Shown piece after piece: positions 43,765 through 51,820 of a DNA stretch of 64,000 nucleotides. The stretch is from Streptomyces niveus. GTDB taxonomy: Bacteria; Actinomycetota; Actinomycetes; Streptomycetales; Streptomycetaceae. The notes beneath the pieces were generated by a model, which worked only from the letters and a program-made list of their open reading frames with translations, had not been told where the DNA came from and did not search any database. The stretch lies in NCBI RefSeq assembly GCF_002009175.1, contig NZ_CP018047.1, positions 682,001 to 746,000 of the forward strand. Reading direction: 5' to 3'. The number at the start of each line of letters is the position of its first letter. Positions within the stretch are counted from its first letter, which is position 1. Made by a program: the position numbers and the translations under genes.

Positions 43765-44286
43765 GTGTCCGGTGATCGGCTCGACGCGGAGTGGGTGCGA
43801 GGCTGGTGCGAAGAATCCTCGACGGCGCTCAGGGATCTGATGTCTTCGTTCCTGAAGACACACGGCTTCCCGCCTGGCAGCAACACGGTGACGCTCGCGA
43901 CGACTGAGAGCCATCAGGCGACGGATGCGCTCGTGGACCTGATGCCGATCCCCTCCGATCTGACAACCCTCTACTGGGTGGTGCGCGAGGTCTCCCTGCC
44001 CGACGTCGACAGCGGATACTTCATCCACTCGCCATCGACAGTCACAACGCACCTCCGCGAATACGGCTCCGTCCAGGTCGAAGGAGACGACTCCGCGCTC
44101 GTGTTCGCCAGCGATGGTGGCGGCCATCTGTTCGCGGTGGCGGGGACCGGGCGAGTCTGGAGATCGACCACGGCTTCGTGGTTCGACGATTTCGAGGTCG
44201 TCGCAGCCGGCCTCGAAGAGTTCCTTGAACACCTCGGCCGAAGAATCACGGACCAGGGGACACCGGGCCAGAGGCACCGCCGCTGA
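43765..44286 (+). CDS. SUKH/SMI1-like hypothetical protein, 173 aa
   Basis: Read MSGDRLDAEWVRGWCEESST; the middle and end carry a SUKH-like pattern: SALVFASDGGGHLFAV and WRSTTASWFDDFEVVAAGLE, ending EFLEHLGRR. SUKH-superfamily members are immunity proteins against polymorphic toxins. The match is by pattern only and needs a profile search. GTG 43765 with GAAGGGGAC upstream. It is divergent from the hypothetical at 43597, with a 167-base gap, and followed by another small gene in the same direction. No toxin gene is seen here. Confidence 0.5.
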   Translation: MSGDRLDAEWVRGWCEESSTALRDLMSSFLKTHGFPPGSNTVTLATTESHQATDALVDLMPIPSDLTTLYWVVREVSLPDVDSGYFIHSPSTVTTHLREYGSVQVEGDDSALVFASDGGGHLFAVAGTGRVWRSTTASWFDDFEVVAAGLEEFLEHLGRRITDQGTPGQRHRR

Positions 44287-44429
44287 CCTTGCTGCCGCTT
44301 CAGGCAACCGTGTCCCGCGAGTCGGGCTTCGAGGCCGACGATGGTGGCGGAGTAGCGACCGCTCCCGTGCGGGCCGTTCGGGAGGAAAAGCGGGTGCCGG
44401 GCGGGGGTTCGGGCAGCGAGGATTTCCGT

Positions 44430-44882
44430 ATGTCGACCGACGTGAGTGGGATGATCGAATGCCGTCCGGGAGCGCGCCTGTGGGGTCCTGACGACGAGGA
44501 CTCCGTGTGGGTGGCCGGCATCGACCTGTTCCTCCTCAACAGGGGAAACGCCTACGACGGCCTCGCCTGCCTCTTCGGAATCCGCAACTCCTTCGGCTTC
44601 CGCCCCGTGGCCGAGGACCGCGGCTTCCCGGACGACGCGTCGGACGGGCTGCGGGGCGAATTCGCCGCGTACGGCGGTCCTGAAGACGTCTACGGGACCA
44701 CCTGGCTGACCGGGGCCGAACTCGCCGCCGTGGACTGGCAGGAGACGGACACCTCCGGCACCCGAAGCCGGGCCTCGGCCGCCGGGGCCGACAGCGACTG
44801 GGGCCGGGTCTGGAGCGTCATGCGCATCCTCGGCGAAGTCCACGGAGCCGACAACGTGCGCCTCGTCGTCTGGTTCCACTGA
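44430..44882 (+). CDS. Hypothetical protein of a Streptomyces family with WLxxAEL motif, 150 aa
   Basis: Starts MSTDVSGMIECRPGARLWGP. A family of similar actinobacterial proteins, recalled from memory, begins with ST-x-V-x-G-x-I-E-x-R-P-G and carries YDGLACLFGIRNSFGFRPVA and TTWLTGAELAAVDWQE. Those relatives have a longer middle; here a Ser/Ala-rich segment (SGTRSRASAAGADSDW) replaces it, and the closing strand EVHGADNVRLVVWFH is kept. ATG 44430 with GCGAGGA upstream. Function unknown. It overlaps the gene at 44690-45343 on the opposite strand by 193 bases. Confidence 0.55.
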   Translation: MSTDVSGMIECRPGARLWGPDDEDSVWVAGIDLFLLNRGNAYDGLACLFGIRNSFGFRPVAEDRGFPDDASDGLRGEFAAYGGPEDVYGTTWLTGAELAAVDWQETDTSGTRSRASAAGADSDWGRVWSVMRILGEVHGADNVRLVVWFH

Positions 44883-45343
44883 GTCGGCACCATGGTGTCG
44901 GCGGGGCCCGACAGATGAGGCCAGTTCTGGAATCCCGTTACGAAGACAGCGGTCCCGTAGGTGTGCCCGTCTGCCTTCTCGGCCTGGAATCCCGCAGAGG
45001 CGAGGATTCCCAGAAGAGCGTCCCGCATACAGACATGGACGGTCTCGTGATGGCGAATTGCGTGTGGCAGATCCGAGGGATCGACTCCGCCGGCCAGAAG
45101 GTCCACAGCGGAGGTTGTCAGTTCTGGCTCCGTGTTCCATTCCACGAGTACACCGCCGACAACAAGCGGATCCACATGAACCTCCGCCCCGGGCATGCCT
45201 TCGCACTTGTCTCCGAGGTCGCCCCGGAAAACGGGAATCCCGGCTTGAGCCAGTGCCCGGCAAGTGTCTTCAGCCAGCGCATTCCGCTGGACCATGACAT
45301 CCGGCGGAGCCATCGGCGGCAGATCGAATCCGTACCCGGTCAT
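44690..45343 (-). CDS. Hypothetical protein, 217 aa, 3' end probably extended
   Basis: Residues 1-150 look like a real, compact domain: MTGYGFDLPPMAPPDVMVQR, GIPVFRGDLGDKCEGMPGAE, LAGGVDPSDLPHAIRHHETV and TYGTAVFVTGFQNWPHL. I recall similar proteins in Streptomyces ending near GFQNW or shortly after. Beyond about residue 155 the frame is antisense to the gene at 44430-44882, so the last 60 residues are probably not ancestral. A lost stop or a 3' junction is likely. No ribosome site is clear before the ATG at 45343. Function unknown. Confidence 0.5.
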   Translation of the reverse strand: MTGYGFDLPPMAPPDVMVQRNALAEDTCRALAQAGIPVFRGDLGDKCEGMPGAEVHVDPLVVGGVLVEWNTEPELTTSAVDLLAGGVDPSDLPHAIRHHETVHVCMRDALLGILASAGFQAEKADGHTYGTAVFVTGFQNWPHLSGPADTMVPTQWNQTTRRTLSAPWTSPRMRMTLQTRPQSLSAPAAEARLRVPEVSVSCQSTAASSAPVSQVVP

Positions 45344-45514
45344 GCGTTATGCACTTCGCTTCCTGTCTTTCGCTCATCGGCCGAAGTCCCAGTCCTGGCT
45401 GAGACTCAACCTGCCACCCACCCCCATAGTTCCCTGCGCCTACAGCGAGCGATTCCACCTCACCGGCGACCCCCGTACGCTGTGGCGCCGATACGGAGGG
45501 CCGGTCGGGGCGGG

Positions 45515-46444
45515 TCAGGTGAGCGTCAGCCCGTATGCGGTCAGAACCTCGTTGACCGGCTGCCAGTAGGTGATGCCCGACGTGGTGCAGGAGGTGGTGC
45601 CGCCGGACAGCAGGCCGAGCGCCAGGTTTCCGGAGAAGGAGGCCGAGCCGCTGTCGCCGGGGGCGGCGCAGGCGTTCGCGCGGAACAGGCCGTGGACTGC
45701 GCCGGCACCGTAGTTGATGGACACGTTGACGGCCTGCACGGTGGTGGCCCGGCAGTTGTAACCGGCGATGCTGAACGGCATCCCCACCCGGGGCTCGACG
45801 GACCCGGTGATGTCGATCTCGCTCTGCCCGCACCGTACGGTGCCCGGCCGGGGGATCGTGGAGTTGTCGTACCGGACGACCCCGTAGTCGTTGCCCGGGT
45901 AGCTGGAGCCGACCGTGGGGCCGAGGTAGGTGGTGAGCGACGAGTTCAGGTACCACTGGCTCACCTCGTTGGTGCAGTGTCCCGCGGTGACGAAGTAGTC
46001 CTGGCCGTTGCGGGCCGTGTTGAAGCCGAGCGAGGCCGTCGCGTCGGCCCCGTATATGTACTCCCCGCCCTTCACGTACGGCGCCATCTCAGCGGCCGGC
46101 TCCCGCAGTTCGGCGGCGGTGGCCAGCTCGCCGGGGATCCGCTCGAACTCCAGCGCGCCGGCCAACTCGCCCGCGGTGCGCCGGATGTGCCCGATCTCCT
46201 GGGCGGAGACCGTCTCGTCCACGGACACCAGCACCTTGCCGGTCGCCGGATCCACGTTCCACGCCGTTCCCGCGACGTCCGCCTTCAGTACGGCGCCGCG
46301 CACCGTGTTCAGCTCCGTGGCGCCGAACGTCCCGGCTGCGGCTTGGCCGTTCGCCGGGCCGGGCGCCAGTACCCCGGCCGCCAGCGCCACCAGTGCCCCC
46401 ACGACCGCTGCCGATCTGAAGCGGGTGGCACGACTGTTCCTCAT
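45515..46444 (-). CDS. Streptogrisin-type secreted serine protease (S1E), 309 aa
   Basis: Prepro-enzyme. Signal peptide MRNSRATRFRSAAVVGALVA; propeptide about 40-122 (TGKVLVSVDETVSAQEIGHI); mature domain from about 124 (VKGGEYIYG). Catalytic His156 (FVTAGHCT), Asp186 (GNDYGVVRYD) and Ser265 (APGDSGSASF); four disulfide cysteines in the usual places (AGHC, VRCG, NCRA, NACAAPG). A compact propeptide of about 85 residues matches the SGPB/SGPA class. GGAGGAGG precedes the ATG. Digests extracellular protein. The surrounding secreted hydrolases suggest a role in nutrient foraging. Confidence 0.93.
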   Translation of the reverse strand: MRNSRATRFRSAAVVGALVALAAGVLAPGPANGQAAAGTFGATELNTVRGAVLKADVAGTAWNVDPATGKVLVSVDETVSAQEIGHIRRTAGELAGALEFERIPGELATAAELREPAAEMAPYVKGGEYIYGADATASLGFNTARNGQDYFVTAGHCTNEVSQWYLNSSLTTYLGPTVGSSYPGNDYGVVRYDNSTIPRPGTVRCGQSEIDITGSVEPRVGMPFSIAGYNCRATTVQAVNVSINYGAGAVHGLFRANACAAPGDSGSASFSGNLALGLLSGGTTSCTTSGITYWQPVNEVLTAYGLTLT

Positions 46445-46533
46445 GTGCGCCTCCTCCGTTCACACGATCCCGCCCCTGTGGCGTTACGTGTCCACGACAA
46501 TTCCTTCCCAAAATCGCCCCGGGGCGCACCTGG

Positions 46534-47664
46534 TCAATCGGCGGGCCGCGTCTTCTCCGTACGCAGTGGACAGGCGGACGCCGCCCACGAGGGAGAGGTC
46601 TCGGGTGGTCCGGCCGTCACCCCGAGCTGATGCAGGATTTCAACGGAGAGCAAGTCCTCCTTGCCCTTGAAGGCGTCCGCCACCAACGGATCAGTGGGGA
46701 AGACCAGTTCGGCCGAGACCCTGTCCTGAACGATCCTGGCGAGATTGTCCAGAGCGACGAAGATCGGGTCCCGGGGAACTTCGACGGTCGGCAGATCGAT
46801 CAAGTGGGAGGCGACCTTCGCCGGATTCATGCATCGCCTGATGATGATCGAAGCCTGGTTGAGCTCGGACGTCGTCCAGATCGACAGCACGACCGTATAC
46901 AGGTCCTTCCATGCCTCCTCACCGATCGTGGCCCGCCACTTCCGCATAAGACCTTCCACACCGGAGATCTGTGCCGCGGCCGCGTACTTCATATTCGTAC
47001 GGATACTGGGATACGTCCTGCCCGAGAACTCCTCGAACGACGCCATGTCGAATGTTCCGCTTCTCACGGAATCACGGATGAACGTGAGTGCTTCGTCGAG
47101 GATCCTCCCGCAGGAGATCTCCAGCTCCCGTGGCAGATTGGCCTCCCCGAGTTGTCGGCGTGCCGTGGTGAGCGTCGCGGCGTAATCCTGGAGCGGGCTG
47201 ATCCAGCCGCCCGACCGAGGCCCCTCGAACGCGACCATGTCCAGGTCGTGGGGGTCGATGCGGCCGGCGTTGGGGAGGTTGGGCACCTTGTCGCTCAGGT
47301 ACGCGGCAATGGTCGAGAAGATGCCCTGAGGTACATGGCTGACCGACTTCGCCAGCTCGAACAGCTCGGGCACCGGATTGACGCTTTCCTGTGGGCTTCC
47401 GCGACGGACGAGGGTGAACTCGCCTCCCGTGGCGTCGTTCTGGACGACGATCACAGGGCTCAGACGAATGATCAGTTCAGACTTGAGTGCGGCATAGCTC
47501 GCACGCATACCGGCGTTGGCCGCTCGGATCGCGTCACGGGCCCTCAGCTCGGCGTCCGTGACGGCCGCGCCCGCATGCGTGGTGGCCGAGGCCGACGGGA
47601 TACCGAAGACCGTGGCGGCACCGGCCGCCGACATTCCGTCCATGAACCCTCTGCGTGTGACCAT
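46534..47664 (-). CDS. Tat-exported hypothetical protein, 376 aa
   Basis: The ATG at 47664 gives MVTRRGFMDGMSAAGAATVF, a twin-arginine signal (RRGFM) with a hydrophobic core and ATTHA cleavage region. The longer frame upstream lacks this logic. The rest is alpha-helical, with RAANAGMRASYAALKSELII, AIAAYLSDKVPNLPN-like stretches, MKYAAAAQISGVEGLMRKWR and TELNQASIIIRRCM. No catalytic motif stands out. Exported folded by the Tat system, so it may carry a cofactor or be a lipocalin-free binding protein; I could not place it in a family. It is transcribed with the streptogrisin gene at a distance of 89 bases but with its own start region. Confidence 0.7.
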   Translation of the reverse strand: MVTRRGFMDGMSAAGAATVFGIPSASATTHAGAAVTDAELRARDAIRAANAGMRASYAALKSELIIRLSPVIVVQNDATGGEFTLVRRGSPQESVNPVPELFELAKSVSHVPQGIFSTIAAYLSDKVPNLPNAGRIDPHDLDMVAFEGPRSGGWISPLQDYAATLTTARRQLGEANLPRELEISCGRILDEALTFIRDSVRSGTFDMASFEEFSGRTYPSIRTNMKYAAAAQISGVEGLMRKWRATIGEEAWKDLYTVVLSIWTTSELNQASIIIRRCMNPAKVASHLIDLPTVEVPRDPIFVALDNLARIVQDRVSAELVFPTDPLVADAFKGKEDLLSVEILHQLGVTAGPPETSPSWAASACPLRTEKTRPAD

Positions 47665-47804
47665 TCCCCGTCCTTCCACCGTGCGCGCGGGCCGGTGCGC
47701 GCCGCCCGCGCAGATCTGGGAACGATGACAACCTGAATCGGTCACGACCGGCGCCGGAAGTTGTCAGTCGGCGGGCGGCCCGGGACAGGGAGCCCGCGCG
47801 AGCC
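47665..47804. promoter_or_regulatory. Short gap between the Tat protein gene and the TetR remnant
   Basis: A 7-base inverted repeat (TGACAAC at 47726-47732 and GTTGTCA at 47760-47766) lies in the probable promoter of the Tat protein gene. Its function is unknown. Confidence 0.3.
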
Positions 47805-48389
47805 CTACTCGCGGTCGGTGCAGAGTTGCGCGGTCAGCGCCGCACAGGCCCACTCCTCCCAAGCCTCGGGTGACCAGCCCCGGTCACGTACGAAGATCAG
47901 GTACAGCTCCGGGCTGAGCATCCCGTACAGCAGGTCGGCGGCGCGCGCCGTGTCGATGCCGGGGCGGGCGTCGGACTTGGAGGTCAGCACCTTCGCCGCG
48001 GCGTACTGCACGGTGTAGCGCGGGTCCGGACCGGCGGGCCACTGCGCGGCGATCTCCGGGTCGGTGGCCGCAGCGGCTGCGATCAGCGGCATGATCGGGG
48101 CGACCCGGCCGAGAATGTCGCGCACGCCCCGCACATGGGCGCGCAGTTGCCCGGCCGCCGTGGGCTCGGCGCACGCGGAGCGGAACCATTCGCGGTCCAT
48201 CGTGGCGACCGGTTCGGCGTCGCCGGCGATGGACGTGTCGACGACGTGGAGGCTCGTCGCTCCGTACCCCTGCGCGAGAAACAGGTCCCGCGCCGCCTCG
48301 ACGATCTTCTCGCGGGTGCGGCGTGAGCGTTCGGCCCGTTTGTCTGGGCGCTTGTCGGGGAGTTCGACGGTGCGTTTGACGTTCTCAAC
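47805..48389 (-). pseudogene. TetR-family regulator lacking its HTH and start codon
   Basis: A continuous frame on the minus strand reads VENVKRTVELPDKRPDKRAE, then RTREKIVEAARDLFLAQGYG, ATSLHVVDTSIAGDAEPVAT and MDREWFRSACAEP, ending PEAWEEWACAALTAQLCTDRE. The N-terminal helix and the ligand-binding domain are typical of TetR, but the segment that normally follows ATSL (about 25 residues with the IAxxAGVSxxTxYxxFxxK recognition helices) is missing in frame. No ATG, GTG or TTG exists before MDREW at 48200. Position 48387-48389, where the start should be, reads GTT. It cannot be a normal repressor: either dead or a truncated ligand-binding protein from 48200. Confidence 0.75.
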
Positions 48390-48391
48390 TC

Positions 48392-48877
48392 GTGGCCCTG
48401 ACCGAGGGGCCCGCCGCGTTGGCGCCCGCCCGGGCCCTCGAACTCGGCTGCGGCACCGGGACCAACGCGGTGTATCTCGCCCGGCACGGCTGGCAGGTGA
48501 CGGCCGTCGACCTGGTCGACCGGGCGGTCCGGCGGGCCCGGGAGAAGGCCGACGGGGCCGGAGCGGGCGTCACGGTGCTGTGCGGGGACGCCACCCGGCT
48601 CGACGAGGCGGGTGTGCCCGGCCCGTACGACCTGTTCTTCGACCTGAGCTGTTTCTGCGGGATCCCCCCGCACCGCCGCGACGTGTACGCCGCCGGCCTC
48701 ACCGAGCGTGCCTCCCCCGGCGCACGGCTGCTGATGTTCGGGTACGGACCCGAGGCGTTCGACGACCCGATCTCCGGGGTCACCGCGGACGAACTCCGCG
48801 CCGGGTTCACCGGATGGCAGCTGGTCGACGTGACGCCCGGCACGAACACGGTCCCAACCTTCTGGTTCACGCTGTGA
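48392..48877 (+). pseudogene. 5'-truncated class I SAM methyltransferase, 161 codons
   Basis: From the GTG at 48392 it reads ALTEGPAALAPARALELGCG, TGTNAVYLARHGWQVTAVDL, VDRAVRRAREKADGAG and the later LFFDLSCFCGIPPHRRDVYA. The SAM-binding motif I (LELGCGTGTN) begins only 15 residues from the start, whereas homologues I recall have 25-40 extra residues including a substrate or cap helix. No upstream start with a ribosome site is visible. The break lies within a few bases of the missing start of the divergent TetR remnant, so one deletion probably removed both 5' ends and the shared promoter. Confidence 0.7.
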
Positions 48878-48939
48878 AGGGGAGCGCTGAGTCGGCCCCC
48901 GGGAGCTTGACGGCCTTCGCGGCGTGGCGAGTTCTGCTC

Positions 48940-49947
48940 TCACCGCGCCGGGCCGGTCTCCGGTCTCGTGGCGCGTGCGGCGTGCGCGTAGCGGGCGGCG
49001 AGCTCCCCGAAGGCCGTGGCCAGTTGGGGTGGGCCGACGACTTCGATCTCGGCGTCGAAGCGCCCGATGGCGGCGGCGAGTCCGGTCCATGACCAGGAGC
49101 CGAGGATGAGTCGGCAGTGCCGGGAGCCCAGCTCCTCAACGATTCCGTCCTCGGCGAAGGGCGCGACGTCGGCGGCCGGGAGGCCGAGGACGACCTCGCC
49201 TCGGCAGGGCCAGTCGGTGGCGGTGCCGCCGTTGCCGCCGTTGCCGCGGAATCGACCGGTGATGAAGGTGGAGACGTCGCCGCCGGGGAGTTCACGAGGG
49301 ACGAAGCGGGGGCCGGTGGGCGTACGGGGCCGGATGCGCTCGACGCGGAAGGTGCGCCAGTCCTCGCGATGGAGGTCCCAGGCCACGAGATACCAGCGCT
49401 GACGCCACGTGACCAGGTGGTGGGGTTGTACGCGGCGGGGGTTGTCGTCCGAGGTGCTTGAGCTCGGCGTGTAGTCGAAGCGCAACTCCTCGCGGGCGTG
49501 GATGACTCGGCTCAGGTCCATCAGGACCTGAGTCTCGACCTGGAGGGTGTCGGGAGCGGCGGGCGGTTGGACGGCGGTGATGCGCAGCAGGTCGACCCGG
49601 TGGCGTAGGCGGGGTGGCATGACCTGGCGGAGGGTGGCCAGGGCGCGGGAGGCGTCTTCGGCGACCGTCGTGCCGACGGCTGCGGTCTGGAGCGCGACGG
49701 CCAGGGCGACGGCCTGGTCGTCGTCGAACAGCAGGGGCGGCATGCGGGTGCCGGCCTCCAGTCGGTAACCGCCGGCCGGTCCTTTGACTGTGGTGATCGG
49801 GTAGCCGAGTTCCCGGAGGCGGTCGATGTCACGGCGCACGGTGCGCGAGGTGATGTCGAGACGTCCGGCGAGATCGTCGCCGGACCAGTCACGGTGCATT
49901 TGAAGCAGCGAGAGCAGCGCGAGCAGCCGCGAGGACGTTTTATGCAT
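48940..49947 (-). CDS. YafY-like WYL-domain transcriptional regulator, 335 aa
   Basis: N-terminal DeoR-like winged helix (MHKTSSRLLALLSLLQMHRD, ITSRTVRRDIDRLRELGYPI, TTVKGPAGGYRLEAG), then the WYL domain with FDYTPSSSTSDDNPRRVQPH and LVTWRQRWYLVAWDLHREDW, and a WCX C-terminal extension. WYL domains bind nucleic-acid-like ligands and mediate regulation. ATG 49947 has GGGAGG 9 bases before; the track of open frame upstream is antisense. Divergent from the VOC gene at 50103, a common pairing in Streptomyces, so it probably controls it. Confidence 0.93.
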   Translation of the reverse strand: MHKTSSRLLALLSLLQMHRDWSGDDLAGRLDITSRTVRRDIDRLRELGYPITTVKGPAGGYRLEAGTRMPPLLFDDDQAVALAVALQTAAVGTTVAEDASRALATLRQVMPPRLRHRVDLLRITAVQPPAAPDTLQVETQVLMDLSRVIHAREELRFDYTPSSSTSDDNPRRVQPHHLVTWRQRWYLVAWDLHREDWRTFRVERIRPRTPTGPRFVPRELPGGDVSTFITGRFRGNGGNGGTATDWPCRGEVVLGLPAADVAPFAEDGIVEELGSRHCRLILGSWSWTGLAAAIGRFDAEIEVVGPPQLATAFGELAARYAHAARATRPETGPAR

Positions 49948-50102
49948 GCCACCCATCCTCCCCGCAGTACAGGACACACCCTGTCCTCTACCTCCGCCAA
50001 GGTGGCGTACGAGCCGTTCGGGAGGCATCGCCCCTGGTCACGGCAGCCGCCACTGGAGCTTGGCCGGTCGGCGGTGTATCCACATCGAGCAAGGAGCAGG
50101 TC

Positions 50103-50525
50103 ATGTCGGTCACCACCACCACCCATCTGAACTTCCGGGGCGACGCACGTGAGGCGCTGGACTTCTACCAGTCCGTCTTCGGCGGACGTACGGTCGCGGT
50201 CACCTACAAGGACGCGGGCGCCGTGCGGGACGAGAGCGAGGCGGACCGGGTGATGTGGGGCGAGGTGGCCGGCGACAACGGCTTCCACGTCATGGCCTAC
50301 GACGTGCCCTTCCAACTGCCCTGGGACCAGGGCGAGAACCCGTTCTTCGTCTCCGTACGCGGAGACGACGCCGAGGAGGTCAGCGCCCTGTGGGGCAGCC
50401 TCGCCGAGGGCTCGGTCATCGTGCGTCCGCTTGAGCCCGCGCAGTGGGCACCGCTGTACGGCATGCTTACCGACCGCTTCGGCATCACCTGGGTCCTGGA
50501 CGTGGCCGCTCCGTACAACGGCTGA
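50103..50525 (+). CDS. PhnB-like VOC family protein, 140 aa
   Basis: A single VOC domain: MSVTTTTHLNFRGDAREALD, FYQSVFGGRTVAVTYKDAG, a middle loop with MAYDVPFQLPWDQGENP, then VRGDDAEEVSALWGSLAEGS and the closing YGMLTDRFGITWVLDVA. This is the PhnB/3-demethylubiquinone-like clade of glyoxalase-fold proteins. GCAAGGAGCAGGTC precedes the ATG. Divergent from the WYL regulator with 155 bases between; it is probably the regulator's target. Reaction unknown. Confidence 0.9.
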   Translation: MSVTTTTHLNFRGDAREALDFYQSVFGGRTVAVTYKDAGAVRDESEADRVMWGEVAGDNGFHVMAYDVPFQLPWDQGENPFFVSVRGDDAEEVSALWGSLAEGSVIVRPLEPAQWAPLYGMLTDRFGITWVLDVAAPYNG

Positions 50526-50554
50526 ACGAGCCTTACAGACCTGACATACCTGCA

Positions 50555-50617
50555 CCGTCCGGGCCGCCACAGCCGCAACCGCGACTGCGACTGCGACCGC
50601 GCGAGCGGCCCGGACGG
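50555..50617. terminator. Bidirectional hairpin downstream of the VOC gene
   Basis: A 13-base perfect inverted repeat (CCGTCCGGGCCGC at 50555-50567 and its complement at 50605-50617) flanks a loop rich in GCGACT repeats between two convergent genes. Confidence 0.7.
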
Positions 50618-50625
50618 CACAGGCG

Positions 50626-51423
50626 TTAGGTACGCAGTCCCTCGACGTCGGCCCGGGGGAATCGTCCGAGGGGTCCCGCAGTCAGCCCCCGGCGTTCAGC
50701 GGTCACCTCGAACTTTCCGACCGGCCAGCCCAGGAGCGTGGCGGCCTCCTGGGGCGTCAGGCTCGTCTCGATCCAGGCGTGGCGCCGGCGGACGACGGCA
50801 GCGATCTGTTCCTCGGGGAGCGTGTCGAGGGACTCCAGGGAGTACATGGGGTGTCCCTTGAACTCCGCCACGGGGTGCAGCAGGCCCTGGGCGGCCAACG
50901 TTTGGACGTCCACGCGTTCGACGTCCTTCTTCGTGCGCTCGGCGAGGTACTCCGCCGCTTTGATCGAGCCGTGTCCCGGGTGGTCTCCGACAGCTGATCG
51001 GATCTCTTCGACGCGCTCCGGCAAGGTGGTGACGGAGGCCTCGGCCCAGCGTTTGTCGTCAACGTCCGGCGGCGGAATGACGCCCAGTTGCACGCCACGG
51101 GGAACCTGCCAGTTCTCCAGCCCCAGCCACTTCGCCAACTGGATGGGGCCGAAGACCCGCCCGTTGACCGCATTGCGGCTGCCGGCGCTCGTCCTGCCGG
51201 CGCGAGGAGCGGGCGCCGACACGGCGCTCTGCCCGCCGCCGAGGGCGGCGGCTATTTCCTCAAGGCGGTCGGGCACGGTCTTGGCCAGCGTGAGCGACCA
51301 CCGCTCGTCGTCGATGTCGGGAGGCGGGATGAGCCCCCGGGCCTGGGCCCGGCGAAACTGCCGCGGTTCGAGTCCCAGCCACTGGGTCAACTGATTCGGT
51401 CCGAAGTCTCGCTCACTGGCCAT
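50626..51423 (-). CDS. Tandem MerR/excisionase-like HTH protein, 265 aa
   Basis: Four helix-turn-helix-like units in one chain. Units 1 and 2 are internal duplicates (FGPNQLTQWLGLEPRQFRRA...IPPPDIDDERW and FGPIQLAKWLGLENWQVPRG...IPPPDVDDKRW), with a disordered Ser/Ala linker between. Unit 3 is SIKAAEYLAERTKKDVERVD. Unit 4 is TPQEAATLLGWPVGKFEVTA. Such folds bind DNA or recruit partners. ATG 51423 with GAGGGGA upstream. Function unknown; it does not resemble a complete phage excisionase and stands alone, divergent from the MMPL gene. Confidence 0.75.
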   Translation of the reverse strand: MASERDFGPNQLTQWLGLEPRQFRRAQARGLIPPPDIDDERWSLTLAKTVPDRLEEIAAALGGGQSAVSAPAPRAGRTSAGSRNAVNGRVFGPIQLAKWLGLENWQVPRGVQLGVIPPPDVDDKRWAEASVTTLPERVEEIRSAVGDHPGHGSIKAAEYLAERTKKDVERVDVQTLAAQGLLHPVAEFKGHPMYSLESLDTLPEEQIAAVVRRRHAWIETSLTPQEAATLLGWPVGKFEVTAERRGLTAGPLGRFPRADVEGLRT

Positions 51424-51820
51424 GTTCCCCTCCTGGTCAGCTCGTCGATCACTCATGCGCGCGGGTCCGGCGGAGCCCCGGGGCCCGCCAACGATCACTC
51501 TATGCGTCAGGTCTGACACTCAACTCTGTTACGCGTCACTGCCGTTGCTCGCAACGTGGCCCATCGGCCCGGCGCCGTCCTCGGCGACGGCCCGGTGGCG
51601 AGAACGCCGGGCTTTCGGCGGCCAGGCCAAGGGTCTGCGCGCGGACACCGCACCGGCGTGCAACCTGCGCAGTAGTCCGTCTCCTACAGGTGCGGTAGGG
51701 AGACTCACGCCGTCCGCCGAGCGCACCAGTGCGCAGTCACGGCAGGTGCACGACGACGTGGAGGGGGCCCGGAGGCGAGTCTGGCCACGTACCCAAGACC
51801 TGACCTGGAGATGTGTTCTC
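51424..51820. promoter_or_regulatory. 397-base divergent gap before the MMPL gene
   Basis: The promoters for the HTH-repeat gene and the MMPL gene lie here. Plus-strand frames across it are open back to 51422 but lack a ribosome site and codon bias. I see no clear repeat or structured RNA. Confidence 0.4.
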
